This document shows positions 18,408 to 27,172 of a stretch of DNA of 64,000 bases, piece by piece. Origin of the DNA: an uncultured Ramlibacter sp. (GTDB taxonomy: Bacteria; Pseudomonadota; Gammaproteobacteria; Burkholderiales; Burkholderiaceae_C). Location of the stretch: the NCBI RefSeq assembly GCF_936925435.1, contig NZ_CAKZHQ010000048.1, positions 1-64,000 of the forward strand. Direction: 5' to 3'. Position 1 is the stretch's first letter. The number at the start of each line of letters is the position of its first letter. A program made the translations under genes and the position numbers. The notes under the pieces were generated by a model, which had not been told where the DNA came from, ran no database searches, and saw only the letters and a program-made list of their open reading frames with translations.

Positions 18408-20471
18408 ATGGTCACCACCGAAATCCGCGGCGCCTGCCCGCATGATTGCCCCGACACCTGCGCCCTGGTCACCACCGTGGCCGACGGCGTGGCCCTGAAA
18501 GTGCAAGGCAACCCCCAGCACAAGCCCACCGACGGCGTGCTGTGCACCAAGGTCTCGCGCTATGTGGAGCGCAGCTACCACCCGGAGCGCCTGTTGACGC
18601 CGCTCAAGCGCAGCGGTCCCAAGGGCTCGGGCCGCTTCGAGCCGGTGGGCTGGGACCAGGCGCTCCAAGAGATCGCGGCGCGCCTGCAGGCCATCGCGGC
18701 GCGTGACCCCCAGGCCATCCTGCCTTACAGCTACTGCGGCACCATGGGCCTGGTGCAGGGCGAGAGCATGGCCATGCGCTTTTTCCACCGGCTGGGCGCT
18801 TCGCTGCTGGACCGGACCATCTGCGCCAGCGCCGGTGGTGAAGCATTGACGCAGACCCTGGGCGGCAAGGTCGGCATGAAGCTGGAGTTCTTTGCGCAGT
18901 CCAAGCTGATCATCATCTGGGGCAGCAACTCGATTGCCAGCAACCTGCATTTCTGGCGCCTGGCCCAGCTGGCCAAGCGCGATGGCGCCAGGCTGGTGTG
19001 CATCGACCCGCGCCGCACCGAGACGGCCGACAAATGCCATGAGCACATCCAGCTGTTGCCAGGCACCGACGCGGCGCTGGCGCTGGCGCTGATGCACGAA
19101 CTGATCCTCAATGACTGGCTGGACCACGATTACATCGCGCAGCACACCCTGGGCTGGGAGGGGCTGCGCGAACGGGCCCTGCGTTGGACGCCCGAGCGTG
19201 CGGCGCAGGTCTGCGGCGTGCCGGCCGGGCAGATTCGCGCGCTGGCACGCGACTACGGCACGACCAAGCCTGCCGCCATCCGCCTGAATTACGGCATGCA
19301 GCGCGTGCGCGGCGGCGGCAACGCGGCGCGGGCCATTGCCTGCCTGCCAGCGCTCACCGGCGCCTGGCGCGAAGCGGCCGGCGGCCTGCTGCTGTCCAGT
19401 TCGGGCATGTTCCCTATCGACAAGGCGGCGCTGCAGCGGCCCGATCTGCTGGCCGGCCGCACACCGCGCACCATCAACATGAGCACCATCGGCGACGATC
19501 TATTGCGCCAGGCCTCACCCGCTTTCGGCCCCCAGGTCGAGGCGGTGATCGTCTACAACAGCAACCCGGTGGCGGTGGCGCCCGAGTCGGGCAAGGTGGT
19601 GCGGGGCTTTGCGCGCGAGGACCTGTTCACCGTGGTGATGGAGCAGTTCCAGACTGACACCGCCGACTACGCCGACTACATCCTGCCGGCCACCACCCAA
19701 CTGGAACACTGGGACATCCATCCCTCCTACGGCCACACCGATGTGGTGCTCAACCGCCCGGCGATCGCACCCGTCGGTCAGGCGCGGCCCAACACCGAGG
19801 TCTTTCGCGCGCTGGCGCAGCGACTGGGTTTTGCCGAAGACTGTTTTGGGCAAACCGATGAAAGCCTGTGCCGCACCGCCTTTGGCGGCAATGTCGATTT
19901 CGACGAGCTGCTGCGCGAGGGTTTCGCGCCCTTGGCCATCGCCGACGCGCCCTTTGCGCAGGGCGGCTTTCCGACCGCGTCGGGGCGCTGTGAGTTCTTC
20001 AGCGAGCGCCTGGCCCGCCAGGGCCTGGACGGCCTGCCCGACCACCTGCCCAACCACGAGGCCATCGGCTCGTCGGCGAACTACCCGCTGGCCATGATCT
20101 CGCCGCCGGCGCGCAACTTCCTCAATTCGACCTTCGTCAACGTCACCAGCCTGCGCGACATCGAGCGCGAGCCCCTGCTGGAGATCAACGCGGCCGATGC
20201 CTCGGCGCGCGGCATCACGGCTGGCGCCACCGTGCGCGTGTTCAACGACCGCGGCGAGTATTTCTGCAAGGTCCAGATTTCGCCGCGCGCGCGGCCTGGC
20301 GTGGTCAACGGCCTGGGCATCTGGTGGCGCAAGTCCGGCCTGGCCGGCACCAACGTCAATGAGCTGACCAGCCAGAAGCTCACCGACATGGGCCGCGGCC
20401 CGGTGTTCTACGACTGCCTGGTGGAGGTGGAGGCCGCCGACGCCAGCGCCGGTGCACGCCGGGCGGCGTGA
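18408..20471 (+). CDS. Molybdopterin oxidoreductase (DMSO reductase family)
   Basis: A 687-residue bis-MGD molybdoenzyme with an N-terminal 4Fe-4S site (CPHDCPDTCALV and a later Cys in GVLCTKVSRYVER). The central catalytic domain includes YSYCGTMGLVQGESMAMRFF, LIIIWGSNSIASNLHF, IDPRRTETADKCHEHIQL and NPVAVAPESGKV. The C-terminal molydopterin-binding beta-barrel runs from about residue 560 to the end (MISPPARNFLNSTFVN, WWRKSGLAGTNVNELTSQKL). No Tat signal is visible, so it is probably cytoplasmic. The substrate and the Mo ligand residue cannot be assigned. It heads a close-packed operon with the aminopeptidase, PHA-system protein and CoA-transferase. Confidence 0.9.
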   Translation: MVTTEIRGACPHDCPDTCALVTTVADGVALKVQGNPQHKPTDGVLCTKVSRYVERSYHPERLLTPLKRSGPKGSGRFEPVGWDQALQEIAARLQAIAARDPQAILPYSYCGTMGLVQGESMAMRFFHRLGASLLDRTICASAGGEALTQTLGGKVGMKLEFFAQSKLIIIWGSNSIASNLHFWRLAQLAKRDGARLVCIDPRRTETADKCHEHIQLLPGTDAALALALMHELILNDWLDHDYIAQHTLGWEGLRERALRWTPERAAQVCGVPAGQIRALARDYGTTKPAAIRLNYGMQRVRGGGNAARAIACLPALTGAWREAAGGLLLSSSGMFPIDKAALQRPDLLAGRTPRTINMSTIGDDLLRQASPAFGPQVEAVIVYNSNPVAVAPESGKVVRGFAREDLFTVVMEQFQTDTADYADYILPATTQLEHWDIHPSYGHTDVVLNRPAIAPVGQARPNTEVFRALAQRLGFAEDCFGQTDESLCRTAFGGNVDFDELLREGFAPLAIADAPFAQGGFPTASGRCEFFSERLARQGLDGLPDHLPNHEAIGSSANYPLAMISPPARNFLNSTFVNVTSLRDIEREPLLEINAADASARGITAGATVRVFNDRGEYFCKVQISPRARPGVVNGLGIWWRKSGLAGTNVNELTSQKLTDMGRGPVFYDCLVEVEAADASAGARRAA

Positions 20472-21571
20472 GGCGCAAGCTGCTCATGGCCAGCGCGGCA
20501 GGCGCTCTTCTCGCGGCCGGTGTGCTCTTGTGCAGCACGGGCTGCGCCAACCTGGGTTACTACTGGCAGTCGGCCAGCGGCCACCTGCAGATGATGAGCG
20601 CGGCGCGGCCGGTCGACGACTGGCTGGCCGACAGCGCGGCGGCGCCGCGGCTCAAGGAGCGGCTGGCCCTGAGCCAGCGCATCCGCAGCTTCGCGGTGGT
20701 GCAATTGCAGCTGCCGGACAACCCGAGCTACCGGCGCTATGCCGACCTCAAGCGCAACGCCGTGGTCTGGAACGTGGTGGCCGCGCCGCCGTTCTCTCTC
20801 AAACTCACGACCTGGTGCTTCCCGGTGACCGGCTGCGTGGGCTACCGCGGCTATTTCGACGAAGCCGAGGCCAAGGCGGAAGCGGCCCGCGCTGCCGCCG
20901 GTGGCGACGAGACCGCGGTCTACCCCGTGCCGGCCTATTCCACCCTGGGCTGGATGAACTGGGCCGGTGGCGACCCGCTGCTCAACACCTTCATCGGCTA
21001 TCCGGAAGGCGAGCTGGCGCGGCTGATCTTCCACGAGCTGGCCCACCAGGTGCTGTACGTGCAGGACGACACCATGTTCAATGAGTCCTTTGCCACCGCG
21101 GTCGAGCGCCTGGGCGGCAGCCGTTGGCTGGCCACGCAGGCGCCGGAGGCGGCGCGGGTCGAATACGCGGAGTACGACAGTCGCCGCGTGCAGTTCCGTG
21201 CCCTGACCCGGGCCACACGCACCCGACTGGAACAGATTTACGAGGAAAAAGAGGCTGTATCCCGCTCAGATAGCGCGAAGACAGCTATGAAATTGGTAGC
21301 AATGCAGGAGTTTCGCGCGGCTTACGCGCAGCTGCGCACCGCCTGGGGTGGCGATCCGGCACGCTACCGCGGCTATGACCAGTGGGTGGAACGGGCCAAC
21401 AACGCCATGTTCGGCGCGCAGGCCGCCTACGACGAGCTGGTGCCCGGCTTCGAGGCTTTGTTCGAGCGCCAGGGCCGCGACTGGGCCCGGTTTTATGATG
21501 CCGCCAGGCAACTGGCTGCCCTGCCCAAGGCGCAGCGCCACCAACAACTCAAGGAGCTCTCCGGTGCCTGA
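20468..21571 (+). CDS. Putative lipoprotein aminopeptidase (HExxH)
   Basis: A 367-residue putative aminopeptidase of the PF10023 type. It begins with a signal peptide and a lipobox-like STGC near residue 26 (LLCSTGCANLGYYWQSASGH), followed by the zinc motif HELAHQ (FHELAHQVLYVQDDTMFNES). GTG at 20468 overlaps the preceding TGA (GTGA); an ATG 18 nt later is possible. Residues of about 268-281 (SDSAKTAMKLVAMQ) are encoded by a copy of the dispersed palindromic repeat found elsewhere in the window, so a repeat seems to have become coding sequence. The 3' end overlaps the next gene by 8 nt. Confidence 0.82.
   Translation: MRRKLLMASAAGALLAAGVLLCSTGCANLGYYWQSASGHLQMMSAARPVDDWLADSAAAPRLKERLALSQRIRSFAVVQLQLPDNPSYRRYADLKRNAVVWNVVAAPPFSLKLTTWCFPVTGCVGYRGYFDEAEAKAEAARAAAGGDETAVYPVPAYSTLGWMNWAGGDPLLNTFIGYPEGELARLIFHELAHQVLYVQDDTMFNESFATAVERLGGSRWLATQAPEAARVEYAEYDSRRVQFRALTRATRTRLEQIYEEKEAVSRSDSAKTAMKLVAMQEFRAAYAQLRTAWGGDPARYRGYDQWVERANNAMFGAQAAYDELVPGFEALFERQGRDWARFYDAARQLAALPKAQRHQQLKELSGA
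21271..21308 (+). repeat. Dispersed palindromic repeat, copy 1 (inside a CDS)
   Basis: Core AGCTATGAAATTGGTAGCA (arms GCTAT and GTAGC) preceded by GCGCGAAGAC and followed by ATGCAGG. It resembles, in reverse orientation, the copy at 46179-46214, including flanks GCGCGGAC and ATACAGG. It lies in frame within the aminopeptidase gene. Confidence 0.55.
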
Positions 21572-21935
21572 CATCCACATCCAGCGCGACCACGCCCTCG
21601 GCCTGGCCAGCGCGCGCAAGCTGGCCTTCCGCTGGGCCGAGCTGGCCGAAGAGAAGTTCGACATGGAGTGTGTCTACGAGGAGGGCAAGAGCTCCGACCT
21701 GGTGACTTTCAGCCGCTCGGGCGTCAACGGCGAGCTCAAGGTCACCAAGGACGGCTTCGAGCTGGATGCGCGCCTGGGCTTTCTGCTGGGCGCCTTCAAG
21801 GAGCGCATCGAGCAGGAGATCGCCAACAACCTCGACGCGCTGCTGGCCGAGAAGTCGCCGATGAAGGCGATGGAAAAAGCCGTCGCCAGCAAGACGCCGC
21901 CGGCCAAGGCCGGGGCCCCAAAGAAGAAGGCTTGA
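21564..21935 (+). CDS. Polyhydroxyalkanoic acid system protein
   Basis: A 123-residue protein of the putative PHA granule/system family (TIGR02610/PHA_gran_rgn type). It begins PDIHIQRDHALGLASARKLA, with a conserved middle TFSRSGVNGELKVTKDGFEL and a basic Lys/Ala-rich tail (SKTPPAKAGAPKKKA). The start is GTG at 21564 with AAGGAG about 7 nt upstream, inside the end of the aminopeptidase gene. The family is associated with PHA metabolism by gene context; its biochemical role is unknown. It fits the lipid-storage theme of the following 8 kb. Confidence 0.85.
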   Translation: MPDIHIQRDHALGLASARKLAFRWAELAEEKFDMECVYEEGKSSDLVTFSRSGVNGELKVTKDGFELDARLGFLLGAFKERIEQEIANNLDALLAEKSPMKAMEKAVASKTPPAKAGAPKKKA

Positions 21936-21940
21936 ACGGC

Positions 21941-23164
21941 ATGCAGGCACAGCCCGGCGCCGGCCCGCTGGCCGGCCTCAAGGTTCTGGAGCTCGGCCAG
22001 TTGATCGCCGGGCCCTTCGCCGCCAAGACCCTGGCCGACTTCGGCGCTGAAGTCATCAAGGTCGAAGCGCCCGACGGCGGCGACCCGCTGCGCAAGTGGC
22101 GCCTGCTCAAGGATGGCACCTCGGTCTGGTGGCAGGTGCAGTCGCGCAACAAGCGTTCGCTGGCGCTGGACCTGAAGGACGCGGCGGCCCAGGACATCGT
22201 GCGCAAGCTGGCCGCCGAGTGCGATGTGCTGGTCGAGAATTTCCGCCCTGGCGCCATGGAGGGCTGGGGCCTGGGACCGGAGCTGCTGATCGCCGCCAAC
22301 CCGCGCCTGATCGTGCTGCGCATCAGCGGCTATGGCCAGACCGGCCCCTACCGCGACCGGCCCGGCTTCGGCGTGGTGGCCGAGGCCATGAGCGGCTTGC
22401 GCCACCTGACGGGCGAGCCCGGCCGGGTGCCGGTGCGTGTCGGCGTGTCCATCGGCGACACCCTGGCGGCGCTGCACGGCGTGATCGGCATCCTGCTGGC
22501 GCTGCAGCACCGCCACGCTTCTGTCAGCCCCGAGGCGCCGCAGGGCCGCGGCCAGGTCATTGACGTGGCCTTGTACGAGGCGGTGTTCAACTGCATGGAA
22601 AGCCTGCTGCCCGAGTACAGCGCCTTCGGCGCGGTGCGCGGCCCGGCCGGCAGCGCCTTGCCGGGCATCGCGCCGAGCAACGCCTACGCCTGCAGCGACG
22701 GCTACGCCCTGATCGCCGGCAACGGCGACAGCATCTTCAAGCGCCTGATGGCCGCGATAGGCCGCGCCGACCTTGCGGCCGATCCTGCGCTGGCGGACAA
22801 CACGGGACGTGTGGCCCGGGTCGCTGAGATCGACGCGACCATTGGCCAGTGGACAGTGGGCCGCACGGTGGATGAAGTGCTGGCGGTGTTGGACAAGGCG
22901 GCTGTGCCGGCCGGGCGCATCTACACCGTGGCCGACATCGCAACCGACCCGCACTACAGCGCGCGCGGCATGCTGGCGCAGGTGACGATGGACGACGGCA
23001 GCACGCTGGCCGTGCCCGGTGTCGTGCCCAAGCTCTCGCTCACGCCCGGCGGGCAACGCCGCAATGCACCTTCTTTGGGCCAGGACAGCGACGCCGTGCT
23101 GCGCGAAGTGGGCCTGAGCGAGGCGCAGATCCAGGCACTGAAGGACCGCGGCGTCGTCGCGTGA
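21941..23164 (+). CDS. Family III CoA-transferase (CaiB/BaiF)
   Basis: A 407-residue formyl-CoA-transferase-like enzyme that moves CoA between carboxylic acids. Landmarks: LKVLELGQLIAGPFAAKTLA, DFGAEVIKVEAPDGGDPLR, NKRSLALDLKD, a likely catalytic Asp in CDVLVENFRPGAMEGWG, and GQTGPYRDRPGFGVVAEAMS. The donor and acceptor acids are unknown. The gene starts 5 nt after the PHA-system gene and closes the four-gene operon that begins with the molybdoenzyme. The convergent acyl-CoA-binding protein gene ends 3 nt downstream. Confidence 0.92.
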   Translation: MQAQPGAGPLAGLKVLELGQLIAGPFAAKTLADFGAEVIKVEAPDGGDPLRKWRLLKDGTSVWWQVQSRNKRSLALDLKDAAAQDIVRKLAAECDVLVENFRPGAMEGWGLGPELLIAANPRLIVLRISGYGQTGPYRDRPGFGVVAEAMSGLRHLTGEPGRVPVRVGVSIGDTLAALHGVIGILLALQHRHASVSPEAPQGRGQVIDVALYEAVFNCMESLLPEYSAFGAVRGPAGSALPGIAPSNAYACSDGYALIAGNGDSIFKRLMAAIGRADLAADPALADNTGRVARVAEIDATIGQWTVGRTVDEVLAVLDKAAVPAGRIYTVADIATDPHYSARGMLAQVTMDDGSTLAVPGVVPKLSLTPGGQRRNAPSLGQDSDAVLREVGLSEAQIQALKDRGVVA

Positions 23165-23167
23165 GGC

Positions 23168-23422
23168 TCAGCTGAGGGATTCGATCAGATCGATGTACTG
23201 CTGCATCGCGTCGTCACCGGACGTGCCCTTGAAGTTGTTCCAGGCGTCCCACTTGGCGCGACCCACCATGTCGCTGAAGCCCGGCTTCTTCTCGGCGTTG
23301 TCGCCGGCCGTGGCCTGCTTGTACAGGCCGTAGATCTTCAGGAGCGTGGCGTTGTCGGGCCGGTCGCTCAGATTCTTCGAGTTGGCGACGGCGGATTCGA
23401 ATGTGGCTTTGAGGTCGGCCAT
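23168..23422 (-). CDS. Acyl-CoA-binding protein
   Basis: An 84-residue ACBP that binds medium- to long-chain acyl-CoA in the cytoplasm and presents it to acyl-CoA-using enzymes. The family signature is clear: FESAVANSKNLSDRPDNATL, LLKIYGLYKQATAGD, then KPGFSDMVGRAKWDAWN and a helix NFKGTSGDDAMQQYIDLIES. AGGAG precedes the ATG. It is divergent from the wax ester synthase gene (120-nt shared region), which suggests a role in feeding acyl-CoA to that enzyme and to the acyl-CoA reductase. ACBPs are scattered in bacteria and common in lipid-storing Burkholderiales. Confidence 0.95.
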   Translation of the reverse strand: MADLKATFESAVANSKNLSDRPDNATLLKIYGLYKQATAGDNAEKKPGFSDMVGRAKWDAWNNFKGTSGDDAMQQYIDLIESLS

Positions 23423-23542
23423 GGGGATGCTCCTGGTGGTATTTGCGATCGGTGTTCGGGTAACTTCGCGGTATCTTAAGCGGCGCCGCAACTCCAGAAT
23501 AGGCGCGGAGCCCACACGGAACCGAGCAATGGAGGAGCGAGC

Positions 23543-25039
23543 ATGGTGACCCGCATCGCCGCGCAGACCGTCGCGAAACAGGCCAGGCGCGCGGCCACCG
23601 GCACGCTGGGCCTGGCGGGCGAGCGCATGTCCAAGGTCGACACCGCCTGGCTGCGCATGGATTCGCCGGCCAACCTGATGATGATCGTCGGCGTCTGGAC
23701 CCTGTCGCCCGGCATAGCCCATGCGGACCTGTGCGCGCGCATCGAAGACAAGTTGCTCAAGTACGGGCGCTTCCGCCAGCGGGTGGTGGAAGGCGCGGCC
23801 GGCGCCAGCTGGGTCGAAGACCGCGATTTCAACATCGCCCGCCACGTGGTGCTCGAGAAGCTGCCCAAGGCGGTGGCCGGCCGGCAGCAGGCCGCCTTGC
23901 AGCAGCGGGTGGGCGAGCTGGCGATGCAGCCGCTGGACCGGCGCCATCCGCTGTGGTGTTTCCACCTGGTCGAGGACTACCAGGGCGGCAGCGCCCTGAT
24001 CGTGCGCATCCACCACTGCATCGCCGATGGCATTGCGTTGATTTCGGTGACCATGTCGCTGGTCGACGGCGGCGCGCCGCCGCCCGAGCGCCGGCCCAGG
24101 GCTGGTGGTGGCGACGCCGAGGACTGGATCGCCGACACCCTGATCAAACCCTTCACCGACGTCACGCTCAAGGCGCTGGGCGTGACCGACGGCGCTGCGG
24201 CGCGCTCGCTGGCCATGCTGCTGGACCCGCAGGAAGGCCTGCACAAGGGCATGAGCGGTTCGATGGAGCTGGCGCGGCTGGCCTACCAGGTGGTCAGCGA
24301 CGCGGCGGCGCTGGCCCTGATGCCGGACGACTCGAAGACACGCCTCAAGGGCAAGCCGCTCAATGCCAAGCGCGTGGCCTGGTGCGAGCCGATCCCGCTG
24401 GACGAGGTCAAGGCCGTGGGCAAGGCGCTGGGCTGCTCGATCAACGACGTGCTCCTGAGTTGTGTGGCCGGCGCCATCGGCGGCTACCTGCGCGCCCAGG
24501 GCGACGACGTCCAGGGCCAGGAGATCCGCGCCATGATCCCGATCAACCTGCGGCCGCTGGAGCACGCCTGGAAGCTGGGCAACCGCTTCGGCCTGGTGCC
24601 CCTGGTCTTGCCGGTCGGCATGGACAACCCGGTCGAGCGTGTCTACGAGGTGCGCCGGCGCATGAACAGCCTCAAGGGCAGCACCCAGCCTCTGCTGGCC
24701 TTCGGCCTGCTGGCGGTGGCCGGCCTGCTGATCAAGCCGGCGCAGGACGCCATGCTCAATCTGTTCGGCAGGAAGACGACGGCGGTGATGACCAATGTGC
24801 CGGGGCCACGCGAGAAGCTCAAACTGCTGGGCGCGACCCTGGAGCAAACCATGTTCTGGGTGCCCCAGTCGGGCGACATCGGCCTGGGCGTGTCCATCCT
24901 CAGTTATGGCGGCGGCGTGCAGTTCGGCGTCATCACCGACACCGGCATGTGCCCGGACCCGCAAAAGATCATCGACGAGTTCACGCCGGAGTTCGACCGC
25001 TTGCTGCTGGCAACGCTGATGCTGCCCTGGGGCGAATGA
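23543..25039 (+). CDS. Wax ester synthase/diacylglycerol acyltransferase (WS/DGAT)
   Basis: A 498-residue acyltransferase of the bacterial WS/DGAT family, which joins acyl-CoA to fatty alcohols or diacylglycerol. The condensing motif HHCIADG (HHxxxDG) lies at about residue 158, in VRIHHCIADGIALISVTMSL. Other conserved blocks are KVDTAWLRMDSPANLMMIVG near the start, IPINLRP, GNRFGLVPLVLPVG and MTNVPGPREKLKLLGATLEQ. GGAGGAG lies 6 nt before the ATG. Neighbouring ACBP and the two-domain acyl-CoA reductase (27854) make wax ester formation the most likely role; triacylglycerol is the alternative. Confidence 0.93.
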   Translation: MVTRIAAQTVAKQARRAATGTLGLAGERMSKVDTAWLRMDSPANLMMIVGVWTLSPGIAHADLCARIEDKLLKYGRFRQRVVEGAAGASWVEDRDFNIARHVVLEKLPKAVAGRQQAALQQRVGELAMQPLDRRHPLWCFHLVEDYQGGSALIVRIHHCIADGIALISVTMSLVDGGAPPPERRPRAGGGDAEDWIADTLIKPFTDVTLKALGVTDGAAARSLAMLLDPQEGLHKGMSGSMELARLAYQVVSDAAALALMPDDSKTRLKGKPLNAKRVAWCEPIPLDEVKAVGKALGCSINDVLLSCVAGAIGGYLRAQGDDVQGQEIRAMIPINLRPLEHAWKLGNRFGLVPLVLPVGMDNPVERVYEVRRRMNSLKGSTQPLLAFGLLAVAGLLIKPAQDAMLNLFGRKTTAVMTNVPGPREKLKLLGATLEQTMFWVPQSGDIGLGVSILSYGGGVQFGVITDTGMCPDPQKIIDEFTPEFDRLLLATLMLPWGE

Positions 25040-25054
25040 AACAGTGCGGCTGAT

Positions 25055-25522
25055 TCAGCTTTCCGCGGAACTGAGCGGCATTGCGCCCAGGCGGAAGGTG
25101 GCGAATTCCGTTTCATAGTCCTTGGCCAGGGATTGCTTCTGCGCTTCGCTCAGTACCTTGCCGGCCAGCTGGAAGATGGCGTGCTCCTCGTCTTCCAGGT
25201 GGTGGTAGACCTTGTGGTGCAGCTTCTTGAAGTGCGCCAGCCAGCCTGGTGAGCTGAACTCCATCTTGTTGAGTTCGTCCACCAGTTCGTCCATCTCGTG
25301 GTGCTCCGCCATCCCATGGCGCGCCTGGGCGATGCTCTCGTCGAAGCCGATCAGAGGCGTGTAGAAGCAGCGCTCCTCGGCGGCCGCATGGGCTGCCAGC
25401 TCATGCTTCAACTCGCGGTAGAGGCGGTTGCGGTCGGGCGAATCGCCCTGGGTTTGCAGAATCTGCGTGGCGAGGGCGCGCTGGGTGTCGTGGCTCAGGC
25501 GCAGGGCTTCGAAGATGTTCAT
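25055..25522 (-). CDS. Hemerythrin-domain protein
   Basis: A 155-residue four-helix protein of the hemerythrin/HHE cation-binding family. Likely di-iron ligands: RLSHDTQR, HAAAEERCFY (HxxxE), EHHEMDEL, and LHHKVYHHLEDEEH (HxxxE/HxxxxD-like). There is no attached signalling domain. Such proteins bind O2, NO or iron, or serve oxidative-stress sensing; none can be chosen here. It lies convergent to the WS/DGAT gene with 15 nt between stops. Confidence 0.9.
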   Translation of the reverse strand: MNIFEALRLSHDTQRALATQILQTQGDSPDRNRLYRELKHELAAHAAAEERCFYTPLIGFDESIAQARHGMAEHHEMDELVDELNKMEFSSPGWLAHFKKLHHKVYHHLEDEEHAIFQLAGKVLSEAQKQSLAKDYETEFATFRLGAMPLSSAES

Positions 25523-25588
25523 GGCTCTGCATTGTGGGCAGCGCCTTGGGCTGAGCTTGTAGGCCCGCAACCCGATCCGGCTGGCGGT

Positions 25589-26362
25589 TCAGTCCTGCAA
25601 TTCCGAGAGTGCCAGCTCCAGGTCCAGCCGCTCCCTGGCGTCGGCGGGTGCGCTGGCGGCGGCCTGCTGGTACAGGCGCGTGGCCTCGGCGGCCTTGCGC
25701 TCGCCATGCAGCATGACCAGGCCGTTGGCGTATTCGATCATCGCGATGGCAGATTGCGGCGTCAGCTTGAGGGCCTGTTCAAACATCCGCAAACCGGTTT
25801 CTTTCTTTGCGCCGTGGGTCATGCCGCCGATCAAGCTGCCGACCTTGTCGATCACTTCCGCGTGGAACGCGCCCAGCGCGATGTGTGCGTCGGCATGGCG
25901 GGGCTGCAGCGCGATGGTTCGCTCCAGCGCGTCCTTGACCTTGCTGCCCAGTCCCTGGGCCAGGGCCTTGGCCACGCTGATGCCCTGGCTGTAGCGGCCC
26001 AGGGCATAGGCCTGCCAGTACCAGGCGTTGGGATTGCTGGCGTCCGCCTGCGCCTGGGCCTGGGCGCGCTGCGCCACCTCCTGGAACAGGTCGAGCCGCT
26101 GCTTCTCGCGCTGTTCCAGGTAGTTGGCGTGGATGCAGGCGGCCTTGTTGGCCACCGTGATGCCGGCACCGCCGGCGCGCAGGCCGGCCTCCATCGCCTG
26201 CTCGAACTGGCCGCTATGGAACAGGGCCCAGGCCTGCAGCACTTGGGCGTCGTCCGGCAGGGGCTCGGCGTCGCCCGCATGCAAGCGGTCCCAATGTTGC
26301 GCCACGGCAGCGGCATCGAAGGGGTAGTCCCCCAGGTGTGGAAAGCTTGTCCATCGGGCCAT
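25589..26362 (-). CDS. TPR-like protein
   Basis: A 257-residue, almost all-helical protein with tetratricopeptide-like repeats (for example ALFHSGQFEQAMEAGLRAGG, ALERTIALQPRHADAHIALG, MFEQALKLTPQSAIAMIEYA, ATRLYQQAAASAPADARERL). No signal peptide and no catalytic motif. It follows the TetR gene after 20 nt on the same strand, so it is probably co-transcribed. Partner unknown. Confidence 0.82.
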   Translation of the reverse strand: MARWTSFPHLGDYPFDAAAVAQHWDRLHAGDAEPLPDDAQVLQAWALFHSGQFEQAMEAGLRAGGAGITVANKAACIHANYLEQREKQRLDLFQEVAQRAQAQAQADASNPNAWYWQAYALGRYSQGISVAKALAQGLGSKVKDALERTIALQPRHADAHIALGAFHAEVIDKVGSLIGGMTHGAKKETGLRMFEQALKLTPQSAIAMIEYANGLVMLHGERKAAEATRLYQQAAASAPADARERLDLELALSELQD

Positions 26363-26382
26363 CACAGTCTCCCGGCGGCCGC

Positions 26383-27045
26383 TCAGCCGCCGCTTTCGCC
26401 GTACGCGCCGGCCAATCCCAGCAGGTGCATGCGCTGCCCGGACTCCAGATAGGGCGCCAGCAGATTCAGCACATGGTGGGCGCCGCGCAGCAGGGCCAGC
26501 TGCGCGCTCTCGGGTTCCAGGGCGCGGCGCGGGTCGCGCACGTATTCATAACTGAGCCAGTAGGTCAGCACCACCACCATGCCGGTTGCCGTGGCATCGA
26601 CTTCGCGCGCGTCGATGCGCAGCGTGCCGGCGCGGCTCATGCCGTCGAGCATGGCGCGCACCGACGTGGTCTTGTTCTTCAGAACCCACTGGAAATGGGT
26701 CTCCAGCCGACGGTTCTTCGACAGCAGGTCATTCAGGTCGCGGTACAGGAAGCGGTACTGCCAGATCAGCTCGAACAGGGTGTGCAGGAAGAACCAGGCG
26801 TCCTCCACGTCGCGCACGCCGTCGCTGGCATTGAGAAGTTCGGACAGCGCCAGCTCGTAGCGGTCGAACAGCGAGTTGATCAATTCGTCTTTAGCTGGGT
26901 AGTGGTAGTACAGGTTGCCCGGGCTGATGTTCAGTTCAGCCGAGATGAGCGTGGTCGACACGTTGGGCTCGCCAAAGCGGTTGAACAGGTCGAGCGTGAC
27001 CTCGAGGATGCGCTCGGCGGTGCGGCGCGGGGCTTTTTTGGCCAT
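26383..27045 (-). CDS. TetR-family transcriptional regulator
   Basis: A 220-residue regulator with a standard N-terminal TetR helix-turn-helix: RILEVTLDLFNRFGEPNVST, then ISAELNISPGNLYYHYPAKD. The helical ligand domain is followed by ALLRGAHHVLNLLAPYLESG at the end. The SPGNLYYHYPAKDELI form is common in regulators of PHA and fatty-acid metabolism. It lies between WS/DGAT, phasin and acyl-CoA reductase genes, so it may control part of the lipid-storage cluster; no operator was identified. It is co-transcribed with the TPR gene. Confidence 0.93.
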   Translation of the reverse strand: MAKKAPRRTAERILEVTLDLFNRFGEPNVSTTLISAELNISPGNLYYHYPAKDELINSLFDRYELALSELLNASDGVRDVEDAWFFLHTLFELIWQYRFLYRDLNDLLSKNRRLETHFQWVLKNKTTSVRAMLDGMSRAGTLRIDAREVDATATGMVVVLTYWLSYEYVRDPRRALEPESAQLALLRGAHHVLNLLAPYLESGQRMHLLGLAGAYGESGG

Positions 27046-27126
27046 GGTCCAAGGGCTGTTGGGCGGATAGCCAGTTTAGGTGGCTTGCCGGCGCGTTCTT
27101 GCTGCGATGCAGCAAAGTGGGCGCAC

Positions 27127-27154
27127 CCAAAACAAAGGGCGCCGCAGCGCCCTT
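27127..27154 (-). terminator. Intrinsic terminator of the phasin gene
   Basis: AAGGGCGC (27135-27142) pairs with GCGCCCTT (27147-27154) around CGCA. Reading the minus strand, the stem is followed by TTTGTTTTG. It sits 19 nt after the phasin stop codon. Confidence 0.75.
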
Positions 27155-27172
27155 GCATCGCCCGTCCTGCGC

